From Nocardiopsis xinjiangensis YIM 90004 (GTDB lineage Bacteria > Actinomycetota > Actinomycetes > Streptosporangiales > Streptosporangiaceae), in assembly GCF_000341145.1 (NCBI RefSeq), contig NZ_ANBE01000011.1, forward strand, positions 102,402 to 166,401: a DNA stretch of 64,000 nt, written 5' to 3'. Position 1 is the stretch's first letter; every line of letters begins with the position of its first letter. The notes beneath the pieces were generated by a model. It was not told the DNA's origin. It saw nothing but the letters and a program-made list of their open reading frames with translations, and did not search any database. Shown piece by piece: positions 28,869 to 39,290 of this stretch. A program made the position numbers and the translations under genes.

Positions 28869-31800
28869 TCGGCCTCCCGGATGCTGATCTGGATGCGCGC
28901 ACCCTCGGGGATGTCGAGCTCGGCCCGCAGGTCGGCGACCACGGTGTCGATGTCGGCGCCGGGGGTGAGGGTGACCCAAGGCCGGCCGGAGGGCGCGCTC
29001 GGCAGGGTCGGTTCGTTCTCCACGCGCACGCCGGTCTCCCGCGGCGTGGTACCGCCGTCCGGTTGGGGCGTGGATGGAGCCGGTGTCGCTGCCGCGGCTT
29101 CGCGCACGATCAGGTTGTTGAGCGCGCTGGCGTCGCTGTTGGCCCTGCTGAGTTCTGTGGCCAGACGCCGGCTGCTCTCGTTGTGGCGTGCTGCTTCCCT
29201 GAGCCGGGTCAGGATCTGCTCGGCCCGAGTGGAGTGCTGCCCGCCCGCGCTGATGATGGGCTCCAGCGACTCCAACAGGTCCCACCGCGCGGCCGACAGG
29301 GCCTGGGCGAGCTGGCCCGCCCCGTCGATCCCGGTGCGGTAGACCCCGCCCTCTTCGGGCAGGTCGGCCTGGCCGAGCTCGTTGACCAGGGCGGTGTCGT
29401 CGGTCAGTCCGGCCAGGCTCCCCAGGAGCTCGTCGGCGGCACGCGCGGTGCGCAGGCGCGGGGCGTCCTCGTCCAGGCCGAGCAGGTGCGCGTGTTTGGT
29501 GAGCTCGCGCACCAGGTGTTCGCTGCCCGCCTGCAGCCGGTGGGCCCGTTCCTTGAGCTGCTCGGCCAGCCTCTGCACGGACCGGCTGTTGGGCAGCGGC
29601 TGGGCGGTGAGCCCGAACACGCGCTGGGCGCGCTCGTTGGCGCGGGCGAAGTCCTCTTCGGAGGGCAGTTCCTGGCGGCGCAGCACGATCTCGTCGGCGA
29701 GCCGGCCGATCTCCGCGCCGGTGTAGCGCTTGCCGGCCCGGATCCAGAGCCGGTCGCTCTGTACGGCGTAGACCATGACGAGCAGGTCGACGATGTCCTC
29801 GGGCAGCCCCTGGCCGTCCTCGCGGCCCCGGATCCACTTCTTCAGGTCACCGACCCGCACGTCGGTGCTGGTGGGCATGTTGACCTTGACGAAGCGGTCG
29901 ATCTCCAGCTGCCAGTCGTCGCGCAATACGAAGACCTCACCCACGGTGGCGATGCGCAGCGGACCGGCGATGCGCCGCAGTACCGGCAGGTCGCTCTTGG
30001 GTACGTCCTCGTACCGGTTGAGTTTGTCGGCCTTGGCTTCCTCGACCGCCTTGAGCACGGTGCTCAGGTCGGTGCGCCGCAGCGCCGTATTCCTGGTGGG
30101 GTGGGCCAGGTCGGGGTGCTCGGGGTAGAGGTGGTCCAGGAGTTTGGTGGTGACGCGCTCCAGTGCGGCGGGGAATTGGCTGCCCGCTTCCAGGGGGATG
30201 GTCAGGCCCTGCGGCAGCGGTTCGATGTGCGGGTCGGCGGGGGCCCCGTAGTCGGTGCTGTTGCGGTCGATCTCCACGAGCCCGTAGGCGCCGCGCAGCA
30301 GGTTGGTGATCTGGTTGGTCAGCTGGTTGCGCTGGTTGTCGAGCTGGGCGCGGGCCTCGCGGCGGTCCTCGCTGCTCCAGTCGGGGGCCTTTTCCTCGAT
30401 GACGTTGGGTTGCAGCAGGTAGTCCATCATCAGGATGCGGCGGGCGTCCTCCAGTTTGCCCGGGGACAGGAAGGTGGGCAGCCACACCAGGCCGGGGACC
30501 GCCTCGTCGAACTCCTCGCGCAGGTCTTGCACCCGTTGGCGGTCCGAGGCGGGGTTGGCGTCGGCCTCGTCGAAGGGGTAGTCGGTGACCACCCGGACGG
30601 CATTGGCCGCGACCGGACGGAACTCTTCACGGCCCAGGTCGTCGGTGGAGCGCACGTTCCCGAAAACCAGTTCCACGGTGCGTTGGGTGCCGCGCCAGAC
30701 CACATTGCTGTGTTCGGCGCCGGGCTCCAGGCCGAGCTGCTGCCACAGCAGGCGTTTGAACAGCCGGCGCAAGGCCTGATCGTTGGCGGCGGGGTAGGCG
30801 CTGCGCTCAAGGGACTCGGTGCTCACCCGGAGCAAGTTGAGGGACAGGGTCGGGTTGTCGCTCTGCGCGCCGACCCGCACCTCACCGAACTGGGCCGCCA
30901 TGTCCTGGAAGAACCTGGTGGCCGCCTTGACGTCCTGGCCTTCGCGGCGGGCCTTGACGATGCCCTGGTTGAGTGCCATTGCACGGCCCACGGTGAGGTC
31001 CTTGAACGCGGGGACGTGGGGGGTCAGGGCGCTCAGCAGGAGGGTCTTGACCAACAGGTCGTCGCGGCGCAGCGGCTCACGCACGTCGAGCGCGGCCATG
31101 TCGGCCTCGGTCTTGCCGTGCTTGTCCAGCAGCCAGGGGCGGACCTTGTCGCGGTAGAAGGTGCTGATCTTGGCGTATTCGGAGCTGAGGTGGTCCTTGA
31201 AGGGTTTGGCCTCACCCTCGATGAGGACGTCGAAGACCGCACCGAGCGGCACGACCTGCCCGACGGGCAGGGTGGTGCGGTACTTGACCAGCAGTTCGAG
31301 CAGGAGCTTGATGGCGCTGCGCTGGCGCTGCAGGGCGTAGGAGATCTCCACCAGCACGTGCAGCACGGCGGGGCTGAACGGGTAGAGGCTGCGGAAGTCC
31401 TCCCAGGTGCTGGTGTCCGCACCGCCTCCGCTGTCCAGAAGGGTGTCGCGCACCTCGGCCCGGCTGTTGCGCATCCGTTCGAAGGCCTCGTCGATCTCGG
31501 CGGCGGCCTCGTCGCTGCGGGGTTTGATGAGGCGTTGGCGGGCGATCTCGGTGAGGTTGGCGTCGGCGAGTTTGATGTCCCCGAAGCGGCCGTCCCAGTA
31601 GCTGATGGTCTGGGAGATGCCTTCGGTTCCGCCCCCGAGCCCGACCAGTTCGCGCAGGTCGCGCTGGCGGGGGATGAAGCTGATGATGGGCGCGGGACGG
31701 TGGCTGTGCGAGGACTCGACCAGTTTGGCGATCTTCTGCACCTCGCTGCTGATGCGGCCCTCGTCGCCGATGAAGGCGGTGAAGCGCAGGATCAGCTCGT

Positions 31801-32692
31801 CCAGGAGCAGGACGACGGCGTCGCAGCCCAGGTGTTCCTTGGCGTGTCGGCTGAGGACGGACAGGCCTTCGTCGATGCTGAGGTAGGCGCCACTGGAGTC
31901 GCCGACGGCGTCGGCGTAGCGCTTGAAGGGGCCGCTCAGCAGGGCGCTGATGAGTTCCTCGCGCAGGGCGCGGTCGGTGGAGACCTCGGTCTCGGGGTGG
32001 ATGGCGAAGGCTTCGTCGAGGGTCTGGGTGTTCCAGGCCGAGGGCGTGGCGAAGTCACCCCAGACGCCGCCGTCGGACGCATCGCCGGACTCGCCGCTTC
32101 CGGGGTCGGCGCGGGTCGGCAGCAGGGCGATGAAGGCTTCGTCCCCCATCCGGGAGCGCTGTTCACGGGCGTCGTCCAGGAGGCCATCGGCCCGGTAGAC
32201 GGCGGGGACGGGTGCGCCCGGGTGTTCCCGCTGCACTTGGCGCACGTAACCGCCGAGGATGTTGGCCTCGATGGAGACGTCCTCCTCGACGAGGTGGGCC
32301 TTGACCTCGATGAATTTCGTGTCGGGGAGCCAGTTGTCGTGTTCGGCGAGCAGGTCGCCCAGCCCTGGCTTCGCGCGGGCGTCGGGGTGGTGGTCCAGGA
32401 TCGCCGAGAGCACGGCGAGGAAGTGGCTCTTACCGGAACCGAAGGAGCCGTGCAGGTAGGCGGCCTGGGACTTGTGCTCGATGACCGAGGAACGGATGGT
32501 CTCCAGGGCCTTTTCGAAGCTCTCCGCCAGTTGGGGTGTGACCACGTACTCGTCGAGGGCCTGGGCCTGGCGGGTGGAGGTGCTCTCGGTGAGCTTGACG
32601 ACCAGGTCACCGTCCTGGACCGCGAGGGGGATCTCGATCAGGTCGCTGATTACTCGGCCGGTGCCGCTCGAACCAGAGGAAGGGGTGGTCAT
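28865..32692 (-). CDS. pglY: BREX-2 ATPase PglY
   Basis: A large ATPase of about 1,275 residues (BrxC/PglY family). Walker [11 protein letters not shown] is at about residue 83 and Walker [11 protein letters not shown] at about 300. The C-terminal region is long and helical with coiled-coil-like stretches (about 900-1230). PglY is needed with PglZ for phage growth limitation in Streptomyces coelicolor. The start is uncertain: ATG at 32692 or GTG at 32734. Neither has a well-placed ribosome site. It follows pglX after about 270 bp without a clear terminator and is coupled to pglZ by a 4-base overlap. Confidence 0.93.
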   Translation of the reverse strand: MTTPSSGSSGTGRVISDLIEIPLAVQDGDLVVKLTESTSTRQAQALDEYVVTPQLAESFEKALETIRSSVIEHKSQAAYLHGSFGSGKSHFLAVLSAILDHHPDARAKPGLGDLLAEHDNWLPDTKFIEVKAHLVEEDVSIEANILGGYVRQVQREHPGAPVPAVYRADGLLDDAREQRSRMGDEAFIALLPTRADPGSGESGDASDGGVWGDFATPSAWNTQTLDEAFAIHPETEVSTDRALREELISALLSGPFKRYADAVGDSSGAYLSIDEGLSVLSRHAKEHLGCDAVVLLLDELILRFTAFIGDEGRISSEVQKIAKLVESSHSHRPAPIISFIPRQRDLRELVGLGGGTEGISQTISYWDGRFGDIKLADANLTEIARQRLIKPRSDEAAAEIDEAFERMRNSRAEVRDTLLDSGGGADTSTWEDFRSLYPFSPAVLHVLVEISYALQRQRSAIKLLLELLVKYRTTLPVGQVVPLGAVFDVLIEGEAKPFKDHLSSEYAKISTFYRDKVRPWLLDKHGKTEADMAALDVREPLRRDDLLVKTLLLSALTPHVPAFKDLTVGRAMALNQGIVKARREGQDVKAATRFFQDMAAQFGEVRVGAQSDNPTLSLNLLRVSTESLERSAYPAANDQALRRLFKRLLWQQLGLEPGAEHSNVVWRGTQRTVELVFGNVRSTDDLGREEFRPVAANAVRVVTDYPFDEADANPASDRQRVQDLREEFDEAVPGLVWLPTFLSPGKLEDARRILMMDYLLQPNVIEEKAPDWSSEDRREARAQLDNQRNQLTNQITNLLRGAYGLVEIDRNSTDYGAPADPHIEPLPQGLTIPLEAGSQFPAALERVTTKLLDHLYPEHPDLAHPTRNTALRRTDLSTVLKAVEEAKADKLNRYEDVPKSDLPVLRRIAGPLRIATVGEVFVLRDDWQLEIDRFVKVNMPTSTDVRVGDLKKWIRGREDGQGLPEDIVDLLVMVYAVQSDRLWIRAGKRYTGAEIGRLADEIVLRRQELPSEEDFARANERAQRVFGLTAQPLPNSRSVQRLAEQLKERAHRLQAGSEHLVRELTKHAHLLGLDEDAPRLRTARAADELLGSLAGLTDDTALVNELGQADLPEEGGVYRTGIDGAGQLAQALSAARWDLLESLEPIISAGGQHSTRAEQILTRLREAARHNESSRRLATELSRANSDASALNNLIVREAAAATPAPSTPQPDGGTTPRETGVRVENEPTLPSAPSGRPWVTLTPGADIDTVVADLRAELDIPEGARIQISIREAE

Positions 32693-32959
32693 CTCCGGGG
32701 CGCGCCTTTCTGCGGTCTGCTCGGACACGGACACCGCTGGGCCGGCCGACCGGGCGCAGCGGGGGCGCGGGAGCGGGCGTCCGGTGGCAGGATCGCGGTT
32801 TCCGTCGGTGGTGCGAGGCTTCCAGCCTAAGCCTCAGGGCCGACAGTGGCGTCCGGTCCGTCCCGGGCCGGAGACCTCCACGGAGGGTGTCCCCGGCCCG
32901 GGGTGCAGGACCGCCCCGAGGTAGCGGGCGGGCTCGGCCCCGCCGACCTGGGTGTGGGT

Positions 32960-35900
32960 TCAGGCCTTCTTGCGCCGTCCACGCACGGGCGCGGGCGGCC
33001 GCCAGCCGGTCATCTCCGACTCGGTGATGCCGGTGGCCTCGCGCAGCTCGGCGAGGTCTTCCTTGAGGTGGTCGGCGGGGGTCTCCCCGTAGTCGTCGGT
33101 CTCGGTGTGCCATTGCTGCACCCACGGCAGGAGTTCGAGCATCCCGGCCAGGAACGGAACCATCTTGTCGCGGGTGCCGGCGTCCTTGCCCCAGCCGAGT
33201 TCGTCCAGGCGCTGGTGGGCGAGGGTGCCCAGGGCGTCGGCCTGTTGGGCGTGGTCCCAGCCCGCCCAGCCGAGTACGGGCGTGGGGTCGGTGTCGGTCT
33301 CGGCTCCCGGGTAGGAGACAAAACGCTCCTTGGGCACGTCGAGCTTGCCCCGGTTGGACCAGTATTCGTTCCTGCGGAAGTCGGCGGGCTTGTACTTGGG
33401 CGGGACTGGGATGTCCAGGCGGTGTTCCTTCTCGCCCTCGGCCAGGTCGGTGTTGAGCCGGTCCTCCTCGCGCTGGAGGTCCCACACGTGCTCCCAGTCG
33501 GCGCGCTTGCGCATGCCGGTGTCCTTGTAGCGCAGAGCGGCGAGGTAGGGCACGTGCTCGGTCTTGACGAGTTCCTCAACGACCTCGCCGAAATCCTTGG
33601 CGGGGTCGTAGAGCGCAGCAACCTCGGCGGCCTCTGGGAACAGGTCCCGGACCCGGTTGGCCAGCACCCGAACGGAGAGGGGACGGGCGCGCTCGTCACC
33701 GTAGTCGTCGGTGGTGAACCACAGACGCCGGTCCTCGCACTTGTCCAGGAGCCAGGACTTGAGCGCGGCCTGCTGTTTCTTCTCCCAGGGCTCGGACTGC
33801 CACCGGCGCTTGTAGTCGGGGCGTTCGAGGAGGTTAATGTTCTTGTCGGACTCGATGAGCTCGATGCGGTTGGCGACGACCCTCTTGTAGGCGTCCGGCC
33901 AGTGGGAGGGGATTTCGGTAATGGGGGTTGAGTTGTGCCGGTTGAACCACTCGGTGGAGGCTTCGCCGGCCTCAATCTTGCGGGCGAGCACGATCTCGAA
34001 GGCCCGCTCCCCCAGGTCGATGGCGGGGACGTCAGCGGTGTCGTCGATGGTCAGCTCGGCGAGCTGGGTATCGGTGATGAGGCCGTAGCGGTGGTAGACG
34101 TCCCAGTCGAGCTCTTCCTGGAGCGCGATCATCCGGCGGCGGGTTGCGGTGTGCTCGGAGTGGGCTTCCCGGAGGGTGTCAGCTGTGGGGGTGGTCGACT
34201 CGACCAGAGCGGAGGGTTCGAGAGAGGACAGCTTCTGCGCGAGGGAGTCGATTTCCTTCGAACGGGCCAGTAGCAGCTGAGAGGGAATCGGGAATTCCTT
34301 GAGCTTGGTACCGGTGAATTCGTAGAATTTCTCCCACTCTTCACTTGCAATGCCACCCCCGATTCCGCCACCACCTTTGTCATGACACACCTGCTTGAGC
34401 CAAAAGCACGCCGCCGAGGAGTTCAGCACTCCCAGCAACTCCAGATGCTCTTCTTCCGTCGACCCCTCCGGCAACTTGATCACCGGAGCCGAACGGTTGA
34501 AGACCTTACCCCCTCGGTCGAGCACAAAGTGGTTATGCGTCGCCACAAAAGCAAAAACAACTGACAAAGGAGAAGTATAAGCCGATGCAGTGTGCTGCAT
34601 ATAGTCCCACCATTGGAGTCCAGCATCTAGCATATCCCCCTTGAAGGTCCGCCGCGCAGCAAGAACGGATCGCAAAGGCCAGAGCTCTAGCTTAATCCGG
34701 GAGAGGCACTCATCGGAAACAGCGTAAGGATACCAAATCCTCTCCGAAGGCGACAAATCCCAGTCTCGAACTACTTCACCCACTGCCAGGCCTTTGAGCC
34801 CCCGGTCAGCACCAAGCGGCGCATAAGTCGAACGCGCGGGGCGCATGTAGGCCTCGTCAGCCCCCGCGCGAATCGCCCTTCCCACAGGCATTTCGATTCT
34901 CTTATGGAATGCCAGCGAACCTGACTCGATCTCCTGAACGGCGGCTGCCGCACCACCACCAGACAAGCTCCACGGGTGTACCTTGAAGGCTTTCCAGGGA
35001 AACTCCCTAACACTCACCCACTCAGAATCTGAACCCCCGGAATCCCTAATCTGGTCAACGATAGCCGACCACACCAGCCCTTCAGCAGGCACTGTCGGCT
35101 GCTCGGGCTCACCGCGAATTCCCAGTACAGCTCGGATCGACCCAGTGTGGGAAGACTTCATGTTGCGGCCGAAAAGAATCACTGTCGGCGTCCCGTGCCC
35201 TGGGATAAACGCCCCAGACGCATCGATCACGTGGGAGAGGCGAACCTCATTCCGGAAGAACTCTTCAATGAGCTTCTTCCCGAACTCGCGCTTCATGAAG
35301 GAGTTGGCGGTGATCTGCCCCACGAAACCCGCCCCGACCTTGTCTCCGCCAGCGCGCCGGGCCAGGTTGAAGAAGCGCTCCGCGAACGGAACCGACAGAG
35401 CGTAAGTTCCTTTACAGCTGCTGTAACGTTTCCGGTAGTTCTGGTTCTCTTGGTTGTCCCCCTTGGCCGTAATGTAAGGGGGGTTTCCTACTACGGCGTG
35501 GTAACTGGCTACACCCAGCAGGTCGAACTCGGCCTCGTATTCGAAGATGTCCTCAGAGGCGTACTGGTGCACGCGGCCTACCGCACCGAACAGGTCTTCC
35601 TGCCTCTGTGGGGCGCCCCGTCCATGGAGTAGCGAGTCCCCGGTAGCCACGACGATGGGCCACTCGGGGTTACTCGCGCTCAGAGTAGTTATTTCGCCTT
35701 CCTTCATCGCGGCGATGAGGAGACGGAAACGCGCGATGGCTACCGCGTACGGGTTCTTGTCCACACCGTGCACACTGCGCAGGCTGCGGTTGATCAGGTC
35801 CCAGTCGGATGCGCCTGGCTCAGCCTCGCGCCATTTGTCGAGAAGTCGGTGAAAAGCGCCCAGCAGAAAGTGCCCTGATCCGCAGGTCGGGTCGATCAGG

Positions 35901-36682
35901 CGGAACCCTTTGTTGTCCGTCTGGTAAATTCGGTTGCCATCGAGGCCGAACTCCTTGATCGCCGGTTCCAAGGTGTAGTCGAGGATGAACTCCTCAACGA
36001 ACTCCGGAGTCTGGAGAAGCGCGTATTTTTTCCGAGTGCTCTCGGACAGGTCCTGGTACAGATCGCCAAGGAAACGGGTGTTCCAGTCCTGGTCGGTGAA
36101 GTCATGAACAAGGTGCCCGTCCTCTCCCACCGCGCGCCAGAAGTCGATGAGCTGCTTGGCGGCCTGGTGCGACGGGGTGATGGTCCACATCGGGTTGTGC
36201 TGCTTGTCGAAGAGCCCCGCCATGACGGAGGAGACGCTCATCTGCTCGAAGGCGTGCTCCAACCAGTCACGGTCGGTCCGCTCGGGCGCGTCCGGGTCCG
36301 TGCTCCGGCCCTGGAGAACCCATGCTTCCTTCAGCTCTTGGGCTACGCCGTACCGGTCGCCCTCATCCCTCGGTCCGGCGACGAAGGGCTGTTCAAGGAG
36401 TCCGTTGTCTTCACAGAAGCGCAGGAAGACCGTGGACAGCACCCACGCGACTGCGGCCTGGGTGATCTGGCCTTCCCGCCACTCCCCTTCGGAGATAGCG
36501 GTCCGCTTTTCCTCGTGAGCCTTCCGGTACTCCCGCTTGAGGTACTCGTTGAAGGTCTCGGGCTTCCCCTCGGGGTCGATCCCCTTGGTCGCGGTTGGAT
36601 CTTGGCCACGTTCGCGGAGGTCGTTCTCCAACAACTGGACCTGCTTCTGCAAGTCCTTGAGTAGCGTTACCTGATCGACCAC
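32960..36682 (-). CDS. pglX: BREX-2 adenine-specific DNA methyltransferase PglX
   Basis: A 1,240-residue DNA methyltransferase. SAM-binding motif I is DPTCGSGHFLLG (about 265) and catalytic motif IV is VVGNPPY (about 399), the NPPY of N6-adenine enzymes. The C-terminal half is the target-recognition and BREX-interaction part. The GTG at 36682 is favoured by GGAG six bases upstream. The start VVDQVTLLKDLQKQVQLLE matches the family. In S. coelicolor pglX switches on and off by a long G tract. Here the Gly-rich part (GGGGIGGG, near 34350) has no G run above five, so switching there looks unlikely. Confidence 0.94.
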   Translation of the reverse strand: MVDQVTLLKDLQKQVQLLENDLRERGQDPTATKGIDPEGKPETFNEYLKREYRKAHEEKRTAISEGEWREGQITQAAVAWVLSTVFLRFCEDNGLLEQPFVAGPRDEGDRYGVAQELKEAWVLQGRSTDPDAPERTDRDWLEHAFEQMSVSSVMAGLFDKQHNPMWTITPSHQAAKQLIDFWRAVGEDGHLVHDFTDQDWNTRFLGDLYQDLSESTRKKYALLQTPEFVEEFILDYTLEPAIKEFGLDGNRIYQTDNKGFRLIDPTCGSGHFLLGAFHRLLDKWREAEPGASDWDLINRSLRSVHGVDKNPYAVAIARFRLLIAAMKEGEITTLSASNPEWPIVVATGDSLLHGRGAPQRQEDLFGAVGRVHQYASEDIFEYEAEFDLLGVASYHAVVGNPPYITAKGDNQENQNYRKRYSSCKGTYALSVPFAERFFNLARRAGGDKVGAGFVGQITANSFMKREFGKKLIEEFFRNEVRLSHVIDASGAFIPGHGTPTVILFGRNMKSSHTGSIRAVLGIRGEPEQPTVPAEGLVWSAIVDQIRDSGGSDSEWVSVREFPWKAFKVHPWSLSGGGAAAAVQEIESGSLAFHKRIEMPVGRAIRAGADEAYMRPARSTYAPLGADRGLKGLAVGEVVRDWDLSPSERIWYPYAVSDECLSRIKLELWPLRSVLAARRTFKGDMLDAGLQWWDYMQHTASAYTSPLSVVFAFVATHNHFVLDRGGKVFNRSAPVIKLPEGSTEEEHLELLGVLNSSAACFWLKQVCHDKGGGGIGGGIASEEWEKFYEFTGTKLKEFPIPSQLLLARSKEIDSLAQKLSSLEPSALVESTTPTADTLREAHSEHTATRRRMIALQEELDWDVYHRYGLITDTQLAELTIDDTADVPAIDLGERAFEIVLARKIEAGEASTEWFNRHNSTPITEIPSHWPDAYKRVVANRIELIESDKNINLLERPDYKRRWQSEPWEKKQQAALKSWLLDKCEDRRLWFTTDDYGDERARPLSVRVLANRVRDLFPEAAEVAALYDPAKDFGEVVEELVKTEHVPYLAALRYKDTGMRKRADWEHVWDLQREEDRLNTDLAEGEKEHRLDIPVPPKYKPADFRRNEYWSNRGKLDVPKERFVSYPGAETDTDPTPVLGWAGWDHAQQADALGTLAHQRLDELGWGKDAGTRDKMVPFLAGMLELLPWVQQWHTETDDYGETPADHLKEDLAELREATGITESEMTGWRPPAPVRGRRKKA

Positions 36683-36709
36683 AGAGGCTCCAACCACAAC
36701 GAGAGGGAC

Positions 36710-36725
36710 GAGGGGATACCCCCTC
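36710..36725. promoter_or_regulatory. 16-bp palindrome just upstream of pglX
   Basis: GAGGGG-ATAC-CCCCTC is a perfect inverted repeat 28 bases before the pglX start. It could be an operator for the BREX operon or a 5' leader hairpin. No promoter boxes are clear around it. Confidence 0.35.
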
Positions 36726-36803
36726 ATTCTGACGCCTGGCACCGGCTCCCGCATCCAGTACAGCGGCCCTCCCGTGGGTGCGTGCCCTACCCCGGGGGTT
36801 CTG

Positions 36804-36843
36804 TGGTGGCGGCCGTCCCCGCTGTGGGTACCGGCCGCCACCA
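36804..36843 (-). terminator. Hairpin downstream of the small gene 36863-37210
   Basis: TGGTGGCGGCC (36804-36814) pairs perfectly with GGCCGCCACCA (36833-36843) across an 18-base loop. It lies 20 bases after the stop of the gene to its right and before pglX, so it should insulate the BREX operon. Confidence 0.6.
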
Positions 36844-36862
36844 GTAAGGGCGAGGTCCGGGG

Positions 36863-37210
36863 TCAGGCATGAACGGGGTCGGGGGCCAGGAGCCGGTTCA
36901 GGGGCGCCGTGTCGGGAACCTCGGCCAGGCCGGTGGAGGAAGCTACCCAGAACGAACCCGTGGACTCCCCGAACCACACGATCACGTTCGGGTGCCGTCG
37001 CTGTGCTGCGGCGGCCTCGGAGTGTTCACGGGCGTACTCGGCGAGCCGACCGCCCAAGCGGGGCAGCTCCTGGGCCCGGCGCCGACGGCAAGAGGTGTGC
37101 GTGCACATCGGGCAGAAGGGCCCCACAAGCGGACCACGCTGGGGCAGCGTCGGGAACGAACGGTGCAGCGGGTCGCTGGAGGGTCGGGGCCCGGGGATAG
37201 GATGCGTCAT
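36863..37210 (-). CDS. Small hypothetical protein beside the HATPase gene
   Basis: A 115-residue protein from an ATG at 37210 with AGGA just before it. It has a possible Cys pair FCPMCTHTSC (about 32-41), a basic Arg stretch and a C-terminal block HPNVIVWFGESTGSFWV. I do not recognise the family. Similar small proteins accompany HATPase/HTH/DUF397 loci in actinomycetes, from memory. It reads the same way as the HATPase gene 109 bp upstream and ends in a hairpin, so the two may be co-transcribed. Confidence 0.55.
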   Translation of the reverse strand: MTHPIPGPRPSSDPLHRSFPTLPQRGPLVGPFCPMCTHTSCRRRRAQELPRLGGRLAEYAREHSEAAAAQRRHPNVIVWFGESTGSFWVASSTGLAEVPDTAPLNRLLAPDPVHA

Positions 37211-37319
37211 CGATCCTGCTTTCTCACTATGTCGCAGTGGTGGTTTTCAGGGTTTGGGGCCCGGGAGGCGTTGGCGCGCTCTCCTGGGCCCGTTTCACGT
37301 CCGGGGGCGTGAGGTACTG

Positions 37320-37919
37320 CTAGAGGTCGGTGCCGTGACCGGCGTCGTGGTCGGCGTTCCAGAGGCTGCCGCTCAGGTCATGGGCGAGGAAGAACCACAC
37401 CTGGCGTCGGTCGGGGATGCCGTTGTCTCCCCACGAAGTGGCCAGGGCATCGATCAGTGCCAGCCCGCGCCCGGATTCGGCGGACAGGCCCAGAGCGTTC
37501 GGAGCGACCGCCAGGTGTGCGCGCTGCCCGAAGGGCACGGTCGTCCCGTCGCTGGATCCCTGGTCGCGGCAGGTCAAGCGGAGTCCGTCCCGGCCGCGCT
37601 CACACGTGAGGCTGTAGGTGCCGAAGGGCCGGCCCGAACGCGAGTGCTCCAGCGCGTTGTTGGCCAGCTCGCTGCCCAGCAGGGTGAACAGGTAGCGGTA
37701 ATCGTCATCGCGCTCGGCCGCGCAGGTGCTCAGGAAGGCGCGCACCAGGGGCAGGTACCGGGTCAATCCGCCGAAGTCGTAGCGGCGGGTTCGGTAGTGG
37801 GCACGGTCGGAGCGCCCAGTGAAGTAGTGGCGGAAGCGGGGCGGGACGAGCTCACCGAGCGGGACGGTCACTTCGGGCAGGTCGGCCAGAGATGCGGTCG
37901 CGGATGCGGTTGCGGGCAT
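37320..37919 (-). CDS. HATPase-domain anti-sigma-factor-like kinase
   Basis: A 199-residue protein with a GHKL ATP-binding fold like RsbW/SpoIIAB: N-box LLGSELANNALEHSRSG (about 80-96), a DQG motif LTCRDQGSSDG (about 135-145) and GRGLALIDALA (about 165-175). It starts at the ATG at 37919 with AAGGAG upstream. In streptomycetes such proteins are paired with a Scr1/WhiJ-like HTH regulator and a DUF397 protein. Exactly those genes follow on the other strand at 38146 and 39010. It may regulate a sigma factor or the HTH protein. Confidence 0.85.
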   Translation of the reverse strand: MPATASATASLADLPEVTVPLGELVPPRFRHYFTGRSDRAHYRTRRYDFGGLTRYLPLVRAFLSTCAAERDDDYRYLFTLLGSELANNALEHSRSGRPFGTYSLTCERGRDGLRLTCRDQGSSDGTTVPFGQRAHLAVAPNALGLSAESGRGLALIDALATSWGDNGIPDRRQVWFFLAHDLSGSLWNADHDAGHGTDL

Positions 37920-38133
37920 GACGAACGAGCTCCTTCGCGCATGGGAGTTGAACTGGGGTCGGCGTGCCCGCAGGGGTTTGGCCTTCGCGTTTCCCGCTCA
38001 GCGGGAAGGGGCACGGCGTAGCCTGCTCGCCAGATACTCTGCGTGAGAACCTGATCACCGACTACACCCTCATAGTGCTTCGCGCATCCACGATTGTCAA
38101 CACTAAAAAGTGGTATCCACCAAAACTCTCAGC

Positions 38134-38139
38134 TAGGCT
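38134..38139 (+). promoter_or_regulatory. Possible -10 box of a leaderless HTH gene
   Basis: TAGGCT lies seven bases before the ATG at 38146, placing transcription start at or near the start codon. No ribosome site precedes the ATG, which fits a leaderless transcript. A matching -35 box is not clear. Confidence 0.35.
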
Positions 38140-38145
38140 TCCCCC

Positions 38146-39006
38146 ATGCCAACGTCCTATAGCCCCAGCATTCGACGGCGCCGCCTATCGTCCGAGCTCC
38201 GACGGCTTCGGGCTGAAACAGGTTTCACTATCGCCGAAGCCGCCAAGCACGCTGACCTGGGCCGTTCGAACCTCGGCAAGATGGAACAGGCTGAGTCCAA
38301 GACCGTCCCAGCGGCAGCGCTCGACAAGCTGTTGAACCTCTACGAAGTGCATGACACCCAGACACGAGAGGCCCTGCATGCACTTGCCCAAGACGCCAAG
38401 CAGCGTGGCTGGTGGTCGAAGTACAAAGGGCTCTTCGATGACGACAGGGCTCTGCCAGACTTCGAAGCCGAAGCATCAACCATCCGGACCTTCGAAGCCC
38501 TGTGCATCCCGGGTCTTCTGCAAACTCCTGAATATTCCCACGCGCTCTTCGAAGGCGGACGCTACACGTCCCTGCCCGAGATCGAGCAGAGAGTCGCTTT
38601 CCGCATGGCTCGTAGAGAGGTCCTCAACCGGGTTCAACCCGCACGACTGCGCGCTGTCCTGGACGAGGCTGCGCTACGCCGAGTCATCGGCGGGCCAGAG
38701 GTCATGCAGACACAACTCATGCATCTACTGCACATGGCGGAGATGCCACACGTAGATGTACAGGTCATACCGTTTCGGGCAGGATCGCACGCAGGGCTAA
38801 CCGCACCTTTCGCCATCCTGGACTTCCCAGATCCTAGGGACAGCTCCATCGTCTACGTTGGGACCATCGCTGGTTCCGTCTTCTTCGAGCAAGAAGATGA
38901 AGTTGAGCGGTATGACGTGACCTATGGGGATCTGCAAGGGTCTGCGCTGAGCACCAAACAGTCCGCTACTCTCATCCAGGAGATCGCGAACTCACTGAGA
39001 GAGTGA
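38146..39006 (+). CDS. Scr1/WhiJ-like HTH regulator (DUF5753)
   Basis: A 286-residue protein. Residues about 10-65 form a Cro/C1-type helix-turn-helix (LRRLRAETGFTIAEAAKHA). The rest is the DUF5753 domain: FEALCIPGLLQTPEYSHAL, a universal family motif, and VDVQVIPFRAGSHAG. Such regulators control development or act with a DUF397 protein as a regulatory pair. The DUF397 gene begins three bases after this stop. It is divergent from the HATPase gene, with 226 bp of shared promoter region. Cytoplasmic DNA-binding protein; target genes unknown. Confidence 0.92.
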   Translation: MPTSYSPSIRRRRLSSELRRLRAETGFTIAEAAKHADLGRSNLGKMEQAESKTVPAAALDKLLNLYEVHDTQTREALHALAQDAKQRGWWSKYKGLFDDDRALPDFEAEASTIRTFEALCIPGLLQTPEYSHALFEGGRYTSLPEIEQRVAFRMARREVLNRVQPARLRAVLDEAALRRVIGGPEVMQTQLMHLLHMAEMPHVDVQVIPFRAGSHAGLTAPFAILDFPDPRDSSIVYVGTIAGSVFFEQEDEVERYDVTYGDLQGSALSTKQSATLIQEIANSLRE

Positions 39007-39009
39007 CCA

Positions 39010-39192
39010 TTGACTTACCTGACGTTCCGGAAGAGCAGCTACAGCGGCCACGATCAGAACTGCGTCGAGGTCGCCGACCTGCCCTGCGGCGCGGCTGTCC
39101 GGGACTCCAAGGACCCGGAAGCGGGCCACCTCCCCTTCTCCTCCTCCGAGTGGACAGCCTTCCTCACCCTCGCCCGCACCGCCCACCCGTAG
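39010..39192 (+). CDS. DUF397 small protein
   Basis: A 60-residue protein with the full DUF397 pattern: FRKSSYSGHDQNCVEVADLP, AAVRDSKDP and FSSSEWTAFL. It starts at TTG 39010, three bases after the stop of the HTH gene, so the two are coupled. In streptomycetes DUF397 proteins pair with HTH proteins of the Scr1/WhiJ type and can counteract them. Together with the HATPase gene this gives the usual three-gene set. Confidence 0.88.
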   Translation: MTYLTFRKSSYSGHDQNCVEVADLPCGAAVRDSKDPEAGHLPFSSSEWTAFLTLARTAHP

Positions 39193-39290
39193 CCCTGAAA
39201 CGACCACCTCACCCGCGGCGCCCCGCCCGCACCACCCGGGCCGGGGCGCCGGGCCGGGGCGCCGGCCCTCCGTCCGTGAGAGGCAGCATC

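Noticed and set aside
28628-32830. A 1,400-codon open frame opposite pglY
   Set aside because: It is the mirror of a real gene in high-GC DNA: Val/Gly/Gln-rich, no domain, and pglY has clear motifs.
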